Source: Lactococcus fujiensis JCM 16395 (GTDB taxonomy: Bacteria > Bacillota > Bacilli > Lactobacillales > Streptococcaceae). Taken from it: DNA of 48,617 bases. The notes below the pieces were generated by a model. The model made no database searches and was not told the DNA's origin. It saw only the letters and a program-made list of their open reading frames with translations. Made by a program: the position numbers and the translations under genes. Where the stretch lies: the NCBI RefSeq assembly GCF_002441655.1, contig NZ_JXJU01000011.1, forward strand, positions 1 to 48,617. The letters run 5' to 3'. Positions 23,225-34,000 of the stretch are shown one piece after another (position 1 is the stretch's first letter; every line of letters begins with the position of its first letter).

Positions 23225-25287
23225 GTTTCTTTTTTATTATCATTGTCATCGGATACTTTTGGTTCATCAGAAGAATTCGTTACACCACCAGTATAGACAT
23301 TGGGATTTGTAAAATCATTTTTGTCAGAAAGTGATTCTTCAAATGTTTTTGGTTCTGGAACAGTTTCTGCTTCGGCCTCATTTGGCATTTTACCAGTATC
23401 AAAGAGTGACTTGATTTGATTCGCATCAAGTGTTTCATATTTAAGAAGAGCTTCTGCGATTGCTTTATGTTGTTCGCGATGTGTCTCAATTGCTTCTTTA
23501 GCGCGGTCATAAGCCTCACCCAAGATACGACGTACTTCGTCGTCGATCATAACAGCTGTTGCTTCAGAATACGTCTTCGTTTGTCCATAATCACGACCAA
23601 TAAAGACTTGATGATCTCCTTCATATGAAACCATACCAAGTTTTTCAGACATTCCATATTCAGTTACCATTGAACGCGCAATATGTGTTGCCTTTTCAAT
23701 ATCATTCGAAGCACCTGGAGTAGCTACACCAAAGACAATTTCTTCACCTAAACGACCACCCATAAGACTAGCAAGTTGGTCTTTGAGATGGCTGTCTGTA
23801 GGTTGCATAATTTCTTCATCTGGAAGGGCCAACATATAGCCACCAATACGTCCACGTGGAACTACTGTGACTTTACGAACCGTACTACCATTTTCAAGTA
23901 CAAGGCCTACGATAGCATGCCCAGCTTCATGATAAGCAACAATTTGACGTTCACGTAGTGACTGGATGCGATCTTTCTTAGCTGGACCAGCCATTGCTCT
24001 GTCCATACCTTCGTCAATATCTGCAGCATCAATTTCTTTTTTGTTTTGGCGAGCAGCAACAAGTGCAGCTTCATTCAAAACATTTTCCAAATCGGCACCA
24101 ACATAACCAGGTGTTTGGGTAGCAACAGTATGAAGATCTACATCTGCACCCAATGGCTTGTTTTTAGCATGTACTTTGAGGACAGCTTCACGTCCTTTAA
24201 CATCTGGCGCACCAACTAAAACTTTACGGTCAAAACGGCCTGGACGAAGCAATGCTGGGTCCAACACATCTGAACGGTTAGTTGCTGCAATTACAATGAC
24301 TGACTCACCTGTATCAGCAAAACCATCCATTTCAACCAATAATTGGTTCAATGTTTGTTCACGTTCATCGTTACCACCGCCAAGACCAGCGCCACGTTGA
24401 CGACCAACGGCATCGATTTCATCAATAAAGACAATTGATGGAGCTGTTTTCTTTGCGTTTTCGAACAAATCACGTACACGTGAGGCACCAACACCGACGA
24501 ACATTTCGACGAAGTCAGAACCAGAAATACTATAGAAAGGTACTCCTGCTTCACCAGCAACTGCTTTGGCAAGCAATGTTTTACCTGTTCCTGGAGGGCC
24601 TTCAAGGAGGACCCCTGCAGGAATACGAGCACCTAGATCATGATATTTTTTCGGATTTTTGAGGAAATCAACAACTTCAACAAGTTCTTGTTTTTCCTCT
24701 TCTGAACCAGCAACGTCAGCAAAACGTACTTTGGAAGTTTTAGCATCTTGTTGTTTTGCACGAGATTTACCGAATGACATTGGATTTCCAGCGCCACCGC
24801 CACCGCGGTTACCCATTCCACCCATCATGAGCCAGAAAATACCAACCATCAAAATCACTGTCAACAATGGTGAAAGTAATGAAAGCCAGATTCCGCTTGA
24901 TGAAGCTTGAATAACATTAACTTTTGTACCACTGCTATCTGAGGCTTTTTGGATATCTTGAATGACACTATCAGTTGGAATGATGTAGGCTTGGAATGAT
25001 GTAACTTCCGATGTTGTTGTCCCCATTAAAGGAGTGCTAGTCTCAACTTTTTTTGCCTGTTTATAGTCCCCTGTTACAGTAAGTAAACTGTCCGATGGTT
25101 GCATCGTGATTGTCTTGATGTCACTATCTTTGAGTTTAGTCATTAACTCGCTGTAGCTAATCTTATCAACATTGGTGTTATTGTTACTAACGAAATAGTT
25201 GATTCCGACAACAACAAGGATGACTAATAGAACCCATAAAAATGTATTTTTAATGAATCCGCCATTTTTTTTGTTGTTATTATTCAT
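23209..25287 (-). CDS. ftsH: ATP-dependent zinc metalloprotease FtsH
   Basis: A 692-aa membrane-bound AAA+ protease. Two N-terminal membrane segments ([18 protein letters not shown] and [17 protein letters not shown]) flank an extracytoplasmic domain; AAA domain with Walker A GPPGTGKT, Walker B IVFIDEID and SRH; zinc site HEAGH. The acidic C-terminal tail ([10 protein letters not shown]...[11 protein letters not shown]) is low complexity. The frame can start at GTG 25317, but ATG 25287 after AAGGAACTT starts at the usual MNNN and is chosen. Follows hpt, as in streptococci and lactococci; the tRNA operon is next. Confidence 0.96.
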   Translation of the reverse strand: MNNNNKKNGGFIKNTFLWVLLVILVVVGINYFVSNNNTNVDKISYSELMTKLKDSDIKTITMQPSDSLLTVTGDYKQAKKVETSTPLMGTTTSEVTSFQAYIIPTDSVIQDIQKASDSSGTKVNVIQASSSGIWLSLLSPLLTVILMVGIFWLMMGGMGNRGGGGAGNPMSFGKSRAKQQDAKTSKVRFADVAGSEEEKQELVEVVDFLKNPKKYHDLGARIPAGVLLEGPPGTGKTLLAKAVAGEAGVPFYSISGSDFVEMFVGVGASRVRDLFENAKKTAPSIVFIDEIDAVGRQRGAGLGGGNDEREQTLNQLLVEMDGFADTGESVIVIAATNRSDVLDPALLRPGRFDRKVLVGAPDVKGREAVLKVHAKNKPLGADVDLHTVATQTPGYVGADLENVLNEAALVAARQNKKEIDAADIDEGMDRAMAGPAKKDRIQSLRERQIVAYHEAGHAIVGLVLENGSTVRKVTVVPRGRIGGYMLALPDEEIMQPTDSHLKDQLASLMGGRLGEEIVFGVATPGASNDIEKATHIARSMVTEYGMSEKLGMVSYEGDHQVFIGRDYGQTKTYSEATAVMIDDEVRRILGEAYDRAKEAIETHREQHKAIAEALLKYETLDANQIKSLFDTGKMPNEAEAETVPEPKTFEESLSDKNDFTNPNVYTGGVTNSSDEPKVSDDNDNKKETETAE

Positions 25288-25458
25288 AAGTTCCTTGTCT
25301 TTTATTTTATTTAGCACTGTAAAAACAGCACCATTTTGTAATAGTTATAACATATTTCTTAACGAAATTCTATTGGTAAGTATTGGTCAAACTCTTTTTC
25401 ATACTTTAGTCTGATTTTTGACTGTAAGCACTGACATTTTTATCAGGAGAGATAAAAA

Positions 25459-25998
25459 TTAGTTAGAATAAATTTCTTCTTTTAAAACACCGACATATGG
25501 AAGGTTACGATAATGATTTTCGTAATCTAAACCAAACCCAACAACAAATTCATTAGGGATTGTAAATCCAGTCCAATCTGGTTCGATTTCAACAATACGT
25601 CCTTCAGGTTTATCAAGAAGAGTAACAATTCTTACGTGTGCACCACGGTGTTCAAGTAATTCTTTAAGATACTTGAGGGTACGACCAGTATCAATAATAT
25701 CTTCAACAATTAGGATTTCGCGATCTCTAATGGCAGTATCAACGTCCATGATCAATTTCACTTCACCGCTTGATTTTGTACCACCATGGTAGCTTGAAAC
25801 AGTCATAAAGTCCATTTCCATGTGGGCATCAATATGTTTAATAAGTTCAGCCATGAAAGGAACCGAACCACGCAAAATCCCAAGAACCAATGGATCTTTA
25901 TCTTTATATTCTTCAGTAAGTACTTTACCCAACTCAGTTGAGCGGATACGAATTTCTTCTTCGGACACAAGTACTTTTTCTATATCTTTTTCAAGCAT
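25459..25998 (-). CDS. hpt: Hypoxanthine(-guanine) phosphoribosyltransferase
   Basis: A 179-aa purine salvage enzyme that makes IMP/GMP from hypoxanthine/guanine and PRPP. The PRPP motif is [13 protein letters not shown]; other conserved parts are [11 protein letters not shown] and VGFGLDY. It starts 3 bases after tilS. In related firmicutes Hpt and TilS together also activate ftsH, which fits this order. The 140-base spacer to ftsH holds a weak hairpin (25436-25458) but no clear terminator. Confidence 0.95.
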   Translation of the reverse strand: MLEKDIEKVLVSEEEIRIRSTELGKVLTEEYKDKDPLVLGILRGSVPFMAELIKHIDAHMEMDFMTVSSYHGGTKSSGEVKLIMDVDTAIRDREILIVEDIIDTGRTLKYLKELLEHRGAHVRIVTLLDKPEGRIVEIEPDWTGFTIPNEFVVGFGLDYENHYRNLPYVGVLKEEIYSN

Positions 25999-26001
25999 TT
26001 T

Positions 26002-27276
26002 TTATTTTTCCTCTCTTAGGACGGGTCTTACCCATAATGTCCTACCCATTCTATCATTTTTAGCGACTTTACTCAAATCAGAACACGCTAAATTCGCTAT
26101 TGCGTATACATTATTCTCAACTAAAATAAGAAAATTATTTCTATCTTCTAAAGAAATATGTTCATCAATGAAAAATTTCCTTAATTTTTTATGTTTTCCT
26201 CTAATTAATATCTCATCATGTGGCATTCTTCTACGGATTTCAATTTTCCCTTTTTCAGGTATATGAATAACTTGATAAGACTTGTCATGCGGATTCTCTT
26301 CCAAAATCTCAATAAAATCTTGCCAGTTATCAGAAGCAATAATATAATCTTTTTCTTCAACGTAAAAAGAAGTGGCTGTTTTTACAAAAAAGTAATCCCG
26401 ATTTAATTCAGAACGATATTGCTGGGGACGCTTAATAACGTGAATTAATTCCTGTAACTTGGCCCTTGACAATTGTATTTGAGGAAATTTAGCAAAATAA
26501 GTTCGTAAAATAAAATATTTCAATGAGTCAGATTCTTTCAAGAAATCGGAGATACTTATTTTATTGTCATTTTCACCGATAAGAGAACAAGATTCAATTT
26601 TTTCATTAATCACTGTCATTGCCATTTCAATTTCAGTTGATAAGTCTGCAATTCCGTCCGAAAATTTTGGGTTTTCATTACTCAGTTCAGGAATAATTTG
26701 ATTGCGAACCCGATTTCTGAAATATGCAAGGCCATGATTTGTTTGGTCTTCAAAATACAATGGTGCGTCGAATTCACTTTTCTTGAATTGTAAAAGCGGA
26801 CGAATTAGCTCTCCGTTGGCAAACGGACGAACTGCTTGAATTGACTGTAAACTTTGTAAAGCACGACCGGTAATTTCACGCATAAGGAATGTTTCAACCA
26901 GATCTCCCTGATGATGAGCTGTTAAAATCGCTGTATAGCCATTTTTCAACATGATATCCTCAAAGAAAGAATAACGAAAATCACGGGCTTTTTGCTCAGT
27001 AAACTTGCCTGTAAACCTCCCTACAAATAAGTCAACATTGCGCGCTTTCGCAATTTTTCTGATTTCTATTTCTTCAAAATTTGATGCTTCACGTAATCCA
27101 TGATTGATATGTGCAATTCCGATTTCAATTTCCAAAACATCTTTAAGTTCATACATCCAATTAAATAAAGTCATCGAATCTAACCCACCCGAAAGTGCAA
27201 TTAGTATTTTATGATGCTTATCGAAATAATGATTATCTTTAATAATTTTTAAAAATTTATTCCTGGAATTAGTCAT
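26002..27276 (-). CDS. tilS: tRNA(Ile)-lysidine synthetase
   Basis: A 424-aa PP-loop ATPase that converts C34 of tRNA-Ile(CAT) to lysidine. PP-loop LIALSGGLDSMTL near residue 25; AHINHGLREAS is the second conserved block; C-terminal TilS domains follow. It overlaps the preceding serine hydrolase gene by 4 bases and is followed by hpt. Confidence 0.94.
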   Translation of the reverse strand: MTNSRNKFLKIIKDNHYFDKHHKILIALSGGLDSMTLFNWMYELKDVLEIEIGIAHINHGLREASNFEEIEIRKIAKARNVDLFVGRFTGKFTEQKARDFRYSFFEDIMLKNGYTAILTAHHQGDLVETFLMREITGRALQSLQSIQAVRPFANGELIRPLLQFKKSEFDAPLYFEDQTNHGLAYFRNRVRNQIIPELSNENPKFSDGIADLSTEIEMAMTVINEKIESCSLIGENDNKISISDFLKESDSLKYFILRTYFAKFPQIQLSRAKLQELIHVIKRPQQYRSELNRDYFFVKTATSFYVEEKDYIIASDNWQDFIEILEENPHDKSYQVIHIPEKGKIEIRRRMPHDEILIRGKHKKLRKFFIDEHISLEDRNNFLILVENNVYAIANLACSDLSKVAKNDRMGRTLWVRPVLREEK

Positions 27277-28586
27277 TTCAAAACCTCATATACATCTTTA
27301 GAAATTTGTTCTATTAATTCATCGCTTCCCCCCTCTGTTTCAATTACCAGAACATAGGGTTGTGAAGAAAAAACAATCGCCGCATCATGATTATCGCTAC
27401 CTGCGCTTCCAATTTTGTGAGCCACTGAAACATTTGAAGGAAGACCAGCTTGAATTTTTATATTGTCAAAATTTGTATTGAACAATGCATCAAAAGAAGC
27501 TCCGCCCTCGTTATATAGTGCTTCTAAAACTTTCCCCACCATCTCTGACGATGCCAATCGCGTTTTTGGATTCCATGGTTGCCCTGCTATTTTTGTAATC
27601 TCATTTTGAAACGTTGGACTAAATTGACCTGTTTCATAATAAGCCAATAAATTACTTCCCACGTTATCTGACAACTTGGCAGTCCGATTGATTACATCTT
27701 GGAGGTTATAAATAATGTTATTTGCTGTTTTCGGAATATTTCCTGTCCCAGCAGGCTGGAAAGCTCCATAAAATGAATTAATTTTATCTGTATAAAGTAA
27801 GCCATCTGAGAGATTGGCTGTCCCCTCATTTAGACTTTTCTGTGTCCAATATAATATCGGGATTTTGGATAAACTTGCGGAATACATCTGTTTTGTCTGG
27901 TTTACACCAACTGTAAACTTGCTATCAAGCAATTTGACATAAATAGAATAATTAGATTTATTATATTTTTGATTTAGTAAGGTCTGAACTTGAATTAACT
28001 TTGGATTTTCCAATGTGGTCTCACTAACTTCAACCCATCCTTTCTGACCATCAGATAGAAGAACTTCGTAGTAATCTCCCCAATTCGTCTGGGCAATTTT
28101 ATCAATTCTCAAAGCAAGATTTGGTGCAAGAGTTGTGACAATGGATTGATCGGAAGCTGTAAATGGATTGTAAAATACTTTTACAGTACCTTTGGTATAG
28201 GCTGTTATATTTTCAATCTTTACACTACTAACCAAATCGCTAACAAGAGTTTTACTCGCTGAAATGTAATTTCCATTTGTCAATTCAAAGCTATTATTTT
28301 TTAGTTTGTCAATTTCAAGTTCAGTATTAGGCTTAATTTGCCCCACTTTGTGTGTTAAGTTTGCATCTTTATATTGAATTATTGCTGATTTAGCAACTGC
28401 ATTCTCTGGAATGCTTTTCCAATATATTGTATCTCTTGAAACTTGTTTAGAACTTGAAACGTTGACATCAATTTTTCTATTGATATCTGCTAGGTTGTGT
28501 GATGATGAAGTAAAAAAGCTTGGGATGATCATTAAGATCATCGCCAAGCCCACTCCGATATTCAGCTTACTGCTCAGCTTTTGCAT
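27273..28586 (-). CDS. Exported beta-lactamase-fold serine hydrolase
   Basis: A 437-aa protein with an N-terminal signal/anchor (NIGVGLAMILMIIPSFF), SH3-like repeats in residues ~60-190 (ATA..YTKGTVKVFYNPF, GWVEVSE) and a class A beta-lactamase-like domain. The SxxK is S238-LS-K241 in YSASLSKIP; HKIGSAG is the KTG-like element. It is the usual gene between divIC/S1 and tilS in lactococci and streptococci. Real beta-lactam hydrolysis is unlikely; a cell-wall role is more plausible, unproven. It starts inside the end of the HpaB-like gene (20-base overlap). Confidence 0.85.
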   Translation of the reverse strand: MQKLSSKLNIGVGLAMILMIIPSFFTSSSHNLADINRKIDVNVSSSKQVSRDTIYWKSIPENAVAKSAIIQYKDANLTHKVGQIKPNTELEIDKLKNNSFELTNGNYISASKTLVSDLVSSVKIENITAYTKGTVKVFYNPFTASDQSIVTTLAPNLALRIDKIAQTNWGDYYEVLLSDGQKGWVEVSETTLENPKLIQVQTLLNQKYNKSNYSIYVKLLDSKFTVGVNQTKQMYSASLSKIPILYWTQKSLNEGTANLSDGLLYTDKINSFYGAFQPAGTGNIPKTANNIIYNLQDVINRTAKLSDNVGSNLLAYYETGQFSPTFQNEITKIAGQPWNPKTRLASSEMVGKVLEALYNEGGASFDALFNTNFDNIKIQAGLPSNVSVAHKIGSAGSDNHDAAIVFSSQPYVLVIETEGGSDELIEQISKDVYEVLK

Positions 28587-30006
28587 TATTTAAAACCTTA
28601 TCCAACATCTGATTAGCTTGAGATAGATCTTCTGTTAACCAGTGCATATTTTTAATCCACATTGGATTTCCACCATGAAGGAACTCATAAGTTCTTTGTC
28701 TTTGTCCAAATGACTCCCCTGTTATATCCCAAGCCAAATTCAAAAGTAACGAACGATCTTCAGCATCAATCAAAGGACTAGTCATACTTTTTTTCAAAAT
28801 ATCTGATATTTCTTTATTATCAAATTCTGAGAAATCAGGAATTCCCATCACAGAACCACTTGATAATTCTGCAATAACACGTAGTGCCTCATCGTAATAT
28901 TTGGTCAAACTTGCACGAACCGCGAGTAATACCTGCATATTAGGAGTCATAACTCCATTTTCCAAATGTGCAGTCACTTCACTAGCAATGATGCTGGATT
29001 TGATCATTTCCAAGTTTACAGTTAGATTTCCTAGCATCTCTTGAACACGCATAAATCCTGCTAAACCTAGCTTTTCGGCAAGTCTAACCGCCAATCCAGT
29101 TACAAATTCAAGCTTGACGAAACCTCTGACTTCATCTTGATGAGCAGTGTGGACGAAGAAACCTGAACCAGGGAAGAATGCATTTGATTTTTCAACAGAA
29201 CCGCAAACAAATAAATTTTCATTTGGGACAAATACATCATCTAAAATGATAAATGCATCCATTTCATCAAAAGCACCAGATAATGGGTAATCTTTCAAAG
29301 AAAAATCTTTTTTCATCGTCGGTTTGCGACAAACCATTTTAACACCATCTGTAGCCAAAGGTAATGAAAAGGCAAGTGCAAATTGCTCGTCAATAGCATT
29401 CAAGCCAGGTAAATTAAAGACTAAAAGTTCATCTGCTAAAGGTGCTAATGTATTAACTTGTTTAGCCCCACGAACGATAATACCATCATCACGTTTTTCC
29501 TTAATCCAAACGGCAGCAAATTCTTGCCCTTCTTCTAAAAGTTGAGCTAGACCTTTTTGGCGATCAACTTGAGGGTTTTGAATCGCATGTGAAATAAATA
29601 AATCTTCATCCTTAACTCGTTTGGCCCAATCACGCGCATTTTTAGCATAATCTGTACGATCATCTTTACCTAAAACATCAGCGTAATATTCAATGATTGC
29701 TACGCCAGTGTCAATAAAATCTGGTGTACGTCCTAAGAAACCAAATGATTCACGTGCGATTTTTTCATATATTTTCCGCTTATGTTGTAAATCTTCGACT
29801 GTTAAAGTAGGCATAAAAAGAATTGAATGTTTTTGTCCATTCTCTTCGTAAAGAAAAGTTTCTGGATCCTCATCTTGAAGCTCATAATAACGTTGCACAT
29901 ATTTTAAAGTTTTAGAAAAGACAGGTTCTTTTGATAAATCATCAATTTTCCTTCCTCCAAAAAAAACTGAACGTCCGTCATTTAAGTTTCCATTTTTTGT
30001 GCTCAT
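28567..30006 (-). CDS. HpaB-family flavin-dependent monooxygenase
   Basis: A 479-aa protein of the 4-hydroxyphenylacetate 3-monooxygenase oxygenase (HpaB) / 4-hydroxybutyryl-CoA dehydratase superfamily. It shows DGRSVFFGGRKIDDL at the N-terminus, SHAIQNPQVDR, RGAKQVNTLAPLADELLVF and DDVFVPNENLFV. These enzymes use reduced FAD from a separate flavin reductase to hydroxylate phenols; no reductase gene is near. It is embedded in the mfd-tilS operon, overlapping its neighbours by 4 and 20 bases, so it is co-translated with cell-division and tRNA genes. Substrate unknown. Confidence 0.88.
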   Translation of the reverse strand: MSTKNGNLNDGRSVFFGGRKIDDLSKEPVFSKTLKYVQRYYELQDEDPETFLYEENGQKHSILFMPTLTVEDLQHKRKIYEKIARESFGFLGRTPDFIDTGVAIIEYYADVLGKDDRTDYAKNARDWAKRVKDEDLFISHAIQNPQVDRQKGLAQLLEEGQEFAAVWIKEKRDDGIIVRGAKQVNTLAPLADELLVFNLPGLNAIDEQFALAFSLPLATDGVKMVCRKPTMKKDFSLKDYPLSGAFDEMDAFIILDDVFVPNENLFVCGSVEKSNAFFPGSGFFVHTAHQDEVRGFVKLEFVTGLAVRLAEKLGLAGFMRVQEMLGNLTVNLEMIKSSIIASEVTAHLENGVMTPNMQVLLAVRASLTKYYDEALRVIAELSSGSVMGIPDFSEFDNKEISDILKKSMTSPLIDAEDRSLLLNLAWDITGESFGQRQRTYEFLHGGNPMWIKNMHWLTEDLSQANQMLDKVLNNAKAEQ

Positions 30007-30320
30007 TTTATCTCCTTATTTATAACGTGCAATGCTTTGATTTTTTCATCGCTCGCTTTTAAAAAAGCGCCAAAGGTGCTCTTAAAATCCTTATCAACAA
30101 ATTTCAAATCAATTTTGTCATTATCATATTCTTTTATGATTTCGAAGCCGATAAAATCACCAATTTGAAATTTAGGTAAATTTTTGGGTACATCTGACCA
30201 ACGGATTAAACCAACACGTTTATCTTGTCCTTTTTCCAGTTTTTTGAAATTTTCTTCCCTTTGTTCAGAAAACCGAACAAATACACCATATTTTGTTATA
30301 TTTGAAATTTGACCAATCAT
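30003..30320 (-). CDS. S1-domain RNA-binding protein (YabR-like)
   Basis: A 105-aa protein, S1 OB fold at the N-terminus ([17 protein letters not shown]) with GLIRWSDV and FQIGDFIGFEII. Small S1 proteins follow divIC in many firmicutes (yabR). It probably binds RNA; role unknown. Overlaps divIC by 1 base and the HpaB-like gene by 4. Confidence 0.85.
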   Translation of the reverse strand: MIGQISNITKYGVFVRFSEQREENFKKLEKGQDKRVGLIRWSDVPKNLPKFQIGDFIGFEIIKEYDNDKIDLKFVDKDFKSTFGAFLKASDEKIKALHVINKEIK

Positions 30321-30697
30321 TAGTTATTACTATTGTTTTTCATCCCTGGAATCTCAAAGATTTTTTCATTACTTTCTGAGTATCCTTGAGTACGTGCATA
30401 TTTTGCTAAAAAGTCTGGGTCTTTCATTTTTTGAATTTCCTGACTCTTTGCAGTTGTTTCCTGAGTTAATTGATCATTCGTCTTAATAGCAACTTGTTCT
30501 AGTTTAAGTTGTTTTTGAAGATTTTGATACGCATGAACTAAACTCATACTTAATAAACTGAATAAAACCATAGCAAAAATGAGGATAAGCCCGAGGTGAC
30601 GTCTTTTGGGTGGCAAATCCTTATTCTTCTCTTTCAATTTTGCATTCGTGTAATCATTGTTCAAACGAATAATCTGTTTATTATCCATCGTTCTCAT
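30320..30697 (-). CDS. divIC: Cell division protein DivIC/FtsB family
   Basis: A 125-aa bitopic protein with a basic cytoplasmic N-terminus ([15 protein letters not shown]), one membrane segment ([20 protein letters not shown]) and an extracellular coiled coil ([19 protein letters not shown]). Part of the divisome with FtsL and DivIB. It overlaps rqcP by 17 bases. Confidence 0.9.
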   Translation of the reverse strand: MRTMDNKQIIRLNNDYTNAKLKEKNKDLPPKRRHLGLILIFAMVLFSLLSMSLVHAYQNLQKQLKLEQVAIKTNDQLTQETTAKSQEIQKMKDPDFLAKYARTQGYSESNEKIFEIPGMKNNSNN

Positions 30698-30956
30698 CCT
30701 CTTTGATTCTCGTTTCAGATACTAGTTCATACATTTTTTCAGCATCTTCTTTTTTTGTGAAGTCTTTAGTTTCTAATACTTTAGCAACTACAACCTTATT
30801 TCCGAAACGAATTTCAAGCAAGTCATTAAATTTTACATCGCTTGATGATTTGGCTAATTTTCCGTTGATTTTTACACGGCCTTTATCAGCAACTTCTTTA
30901 GCAATTGTGCGACGTTTTATCAAACGTGATACTTTTAAAAACTTATCTAATCTCAT
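30681..30956 (-). CDS. rqcP: S4-domain ribosome-associated protein RqcP (YabO)
   Basis: A 91-aa S4 RNA-binding domain ([38 protein letters not shown]). In bacilli RqcP acts with RqcH in C-terminal Ala tailing of stalled peptides. Position between mfd and divIC is conserved. Confidence 0.9.
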   Translation of the reverse strand: MRLDKFLKVSRLIKRRTIAKEVADKGRVKINGKLAKSSSDVKFNDLLEIRFGNKVVVAKVLETKDFTKKEDAEKMYELVSETRIKEDENDG

Positions 30957-31010
30957 GTGTAGATTATAACATATTTCTTTTTTTTTGAAAAATGGCTAGA
31001 CTAAAATTTA

Positions 31011-31045
31011 TAGTAAAAAAGCTCTCCAGTTTTAAGAGCTTTGTT
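31011..31045 (-). terminator. mfd terminator
   Basis: AAAGCTCT-N9-AGAGCTTT followed by TTTTAC on the - strand; lies just past the mfd stop. Confidence 0.8.
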
Positions 31046-31049
31046 TTTA

Positions 31050-34000
31050 TTAATTTTTTGCTTCATGTTTATTTCTAAGTGCTGATAAAGTCTCGACAAA
31101 TTGCATGATTTCACTTAATAAGACAACTGATTTTCTATTTTCTATCTTAAATTTGAAAGTCATCTTTCCTCTAATTTCCCCAACACTGGCCTTCATTTTT
31201 GTTTTAGCTAGTGCTTCAAAATACTCTTGAGGATCATAAATCGTATTTGCCACTTTTTCCATTGTTAGTATTATTTCAAATTTTGTTTTATCAATTTTTT
31301 CAATCATCGCATTGTCAGCAAATGATTTTAATAAACCAATTTCGAGTAAATAAGCTACTTCGTCTGGATACTCACCGAAGCGATCGACAATTTCATCTTG
31401 TAATTCCTGATAGTTTTGGCGACTATCAATTTGACGAATTCGTTTGTATATTTCAATCTTTTGGCGTTCGTCTGAAATGTAATATCCAGGAATAAAAGCA
31501 TCCAATCCGAGTAAAATTTCCACATTGGATTTTCTTTTTGATGGAGAATGACCCATCCTTTTTTGGACAGCTTCCTCTAAAAGTTGAGAATATAAATCAA
31601 AACCAATACTATCAATGAAACCTGATTGTTCTGCACCTAATAAATTGCCAGCCCCTCGAATCGACAAATCGCGCATGGCAATTTTGAATCCCGATCCAAG
31701 TTCTGTGAACCCCTTTATCGCGTCAAGTCTCTTTTCTGAGACTTCAGAAAGAATCTTTTCTGGACGATACATAAAATAAGCATAGGCGACTCGATTGGTA
31801 CGTCCTACACGACCTCTTAATTGATAAAGTTGTGATAAGCCCATATTATCAGCATTTTCGATAAATAAAGTGTTTGCATTTGGAATATCCACACCCGTTT
31901 CAATAATAGTAGTAGCAACGAGAATATCATAATCACCTGCAATAAAATCGAGTAGGTTGTTTTCTAACTGAACCTCCCCCATCTGACCGTGAATAAAACC
32001 AATTCTCGCTTCTGGAATAAGTTCCTCTAATTGAGAAACTTTTTGTTCAATAGTGTCAACCCTGTTGTAAACATAGTAAACCTGTCCACCACGGGAAATT
32101 TCCCGTAGGACTGCGTCCCTTACCACACCATAATTATTTTCCATGACATATGTTTGAACAGGGTAACGGTTGGTCGGGGGTGTTTCAATCACTGATAAAT
32201 CTCGAATTCCAAGCATAGACATATGAAGCGTTCTTGGTATCGGTGTAGCTGTAAGTGTCAACACGTCAACTTGTGACTTAAGCGACTTAAGCCTTTCTTT
32301 ATGCTTTACACCAAAGCGTTGTTCCTCGTCGATTATCATTAACCCCAAGTCAAAAAATTCTATATCTTTTGAAAGTAAACGGTGTGTCCCTATGATTAAA
32401 TCAATGCGTCCTTTTCGTAATTTAGCTAAAATCTCTTCTTGTTGAACTTTAGTTTGAAAACGACTGAGTACAGCTACGTTGACACCAAAGTTTACAAATC
32501 GCTCGGTCATTGTTGAATAATGTTGCTCCGCTAGAACGGTTGTTGGAACTAATACAGCAACTTGTTTGCCATCATTAATTGCTTTAAAAGCAGCACGCAT
32601 AGCAACCTCTGTTTTACCAAAGCCAACATCACCTACGAGCAAACGGTCCATGGGACGTTCTAATTCCATGTCTTTTTTAATCTCATTAATCGAACGGATT
32701 TGATCCTCTGTTTCTGCATATGCAAAGCCACTGTCAAATTCGTCTTGGTTGGCATCATCTGGTGAAAAAGCATATCCTTTTTGGGACTGTCTTTTAGCAT
32801 AAAGCTTGATCAAGTCATCCGAAATATCTTCGACTTGTTTACTAACGGACGTCATTGTTCTACGCCAACGTCCGTCATTTAATTTATTGATCTTAGGTGT
32901 TTTACCTTCACCAGCGGTATATTTACTTAGTAATTCGAGATGTTCAACAGGAATCGAAATGGTATCATTATTTTGATATTGAATTGTCAAATAATCCCTA
33001 TGCATGCCATCAATTTCAATGGTTTCAATCCCTAAATATTTACCAATCCCATGATTTTTATGAACAACATAATCTCCAACTTGGAGTTCATTATAATCTT
33101 TTAGTCGCTCTGCGTTTGTGATGTTAAGTCGACGTGCTTTTTTCTTGCGAACCTTACCGAAAATTTCACCTTCTGTAATCACAACAAGTTTTTCATCAAT
33201 AAAATTAAAACCATTTGATAAGGCCAAATTTACTAAGTTTACTTTTCCAATTTCAAGAGCACTTTTTTCAACTTCTTGAATATTTAACTCTAACTCTTGA
33301 ATACTTTTTCTTAATTTTTCATTGGACACAGCTAAAACAACTGTGAATTCTTGTCGAATATATCTGTCAACCTCGGTGTAAAATAAATCTAATTGCCCAA
33401 AAAATTGTTGCATAGAATGTTGATTGAAATGGTGTAAACCATCAAATTTAATATTTCCGAGTCCTTTTTGAAAATTTGAAAAGAAGCTAACAGGTTTATA
33501 ATTCCTCAGTTTTGCAATTGTATCTAATAAGTAGTGCTGATTTTCAAATGATCGTCCCATTGATTTTTCTGAAAGGATAAAATCTGCTAATTCCAGTTCG
33601 ATTTTATTATTCATTTCATTAACTTTTTGGAAATCGTCTATAAATACTTGTACTCCTTTAGGAAAATAATCTAGTAAAGAGTATTGTTTTTCATAAAAAT
33701 ATTCTAAAAATTTTCGTAAATCTTTGTGAATATTATTGTTTTTGCTCGCTGAAATAACTTCTTCAAAATATGATTTTGATTTTTCATCATCCAATTTATC
33801 AGACAAAATTGACAATAAGTTTACACCGTTCGTAAACTCTTTATCAGTAATGATTAAATCACTCGCAGGGTATATTTCTAAGGCATCAAGACTAGCAATT
33901 GAACGCTGATTTTCTACATCAAAAGAGCGAATCGCATCAACCTCATCACCAAAAAATTCGACACGAATTGGATTTTCTGCATCAAGCGGATAAACATCAA

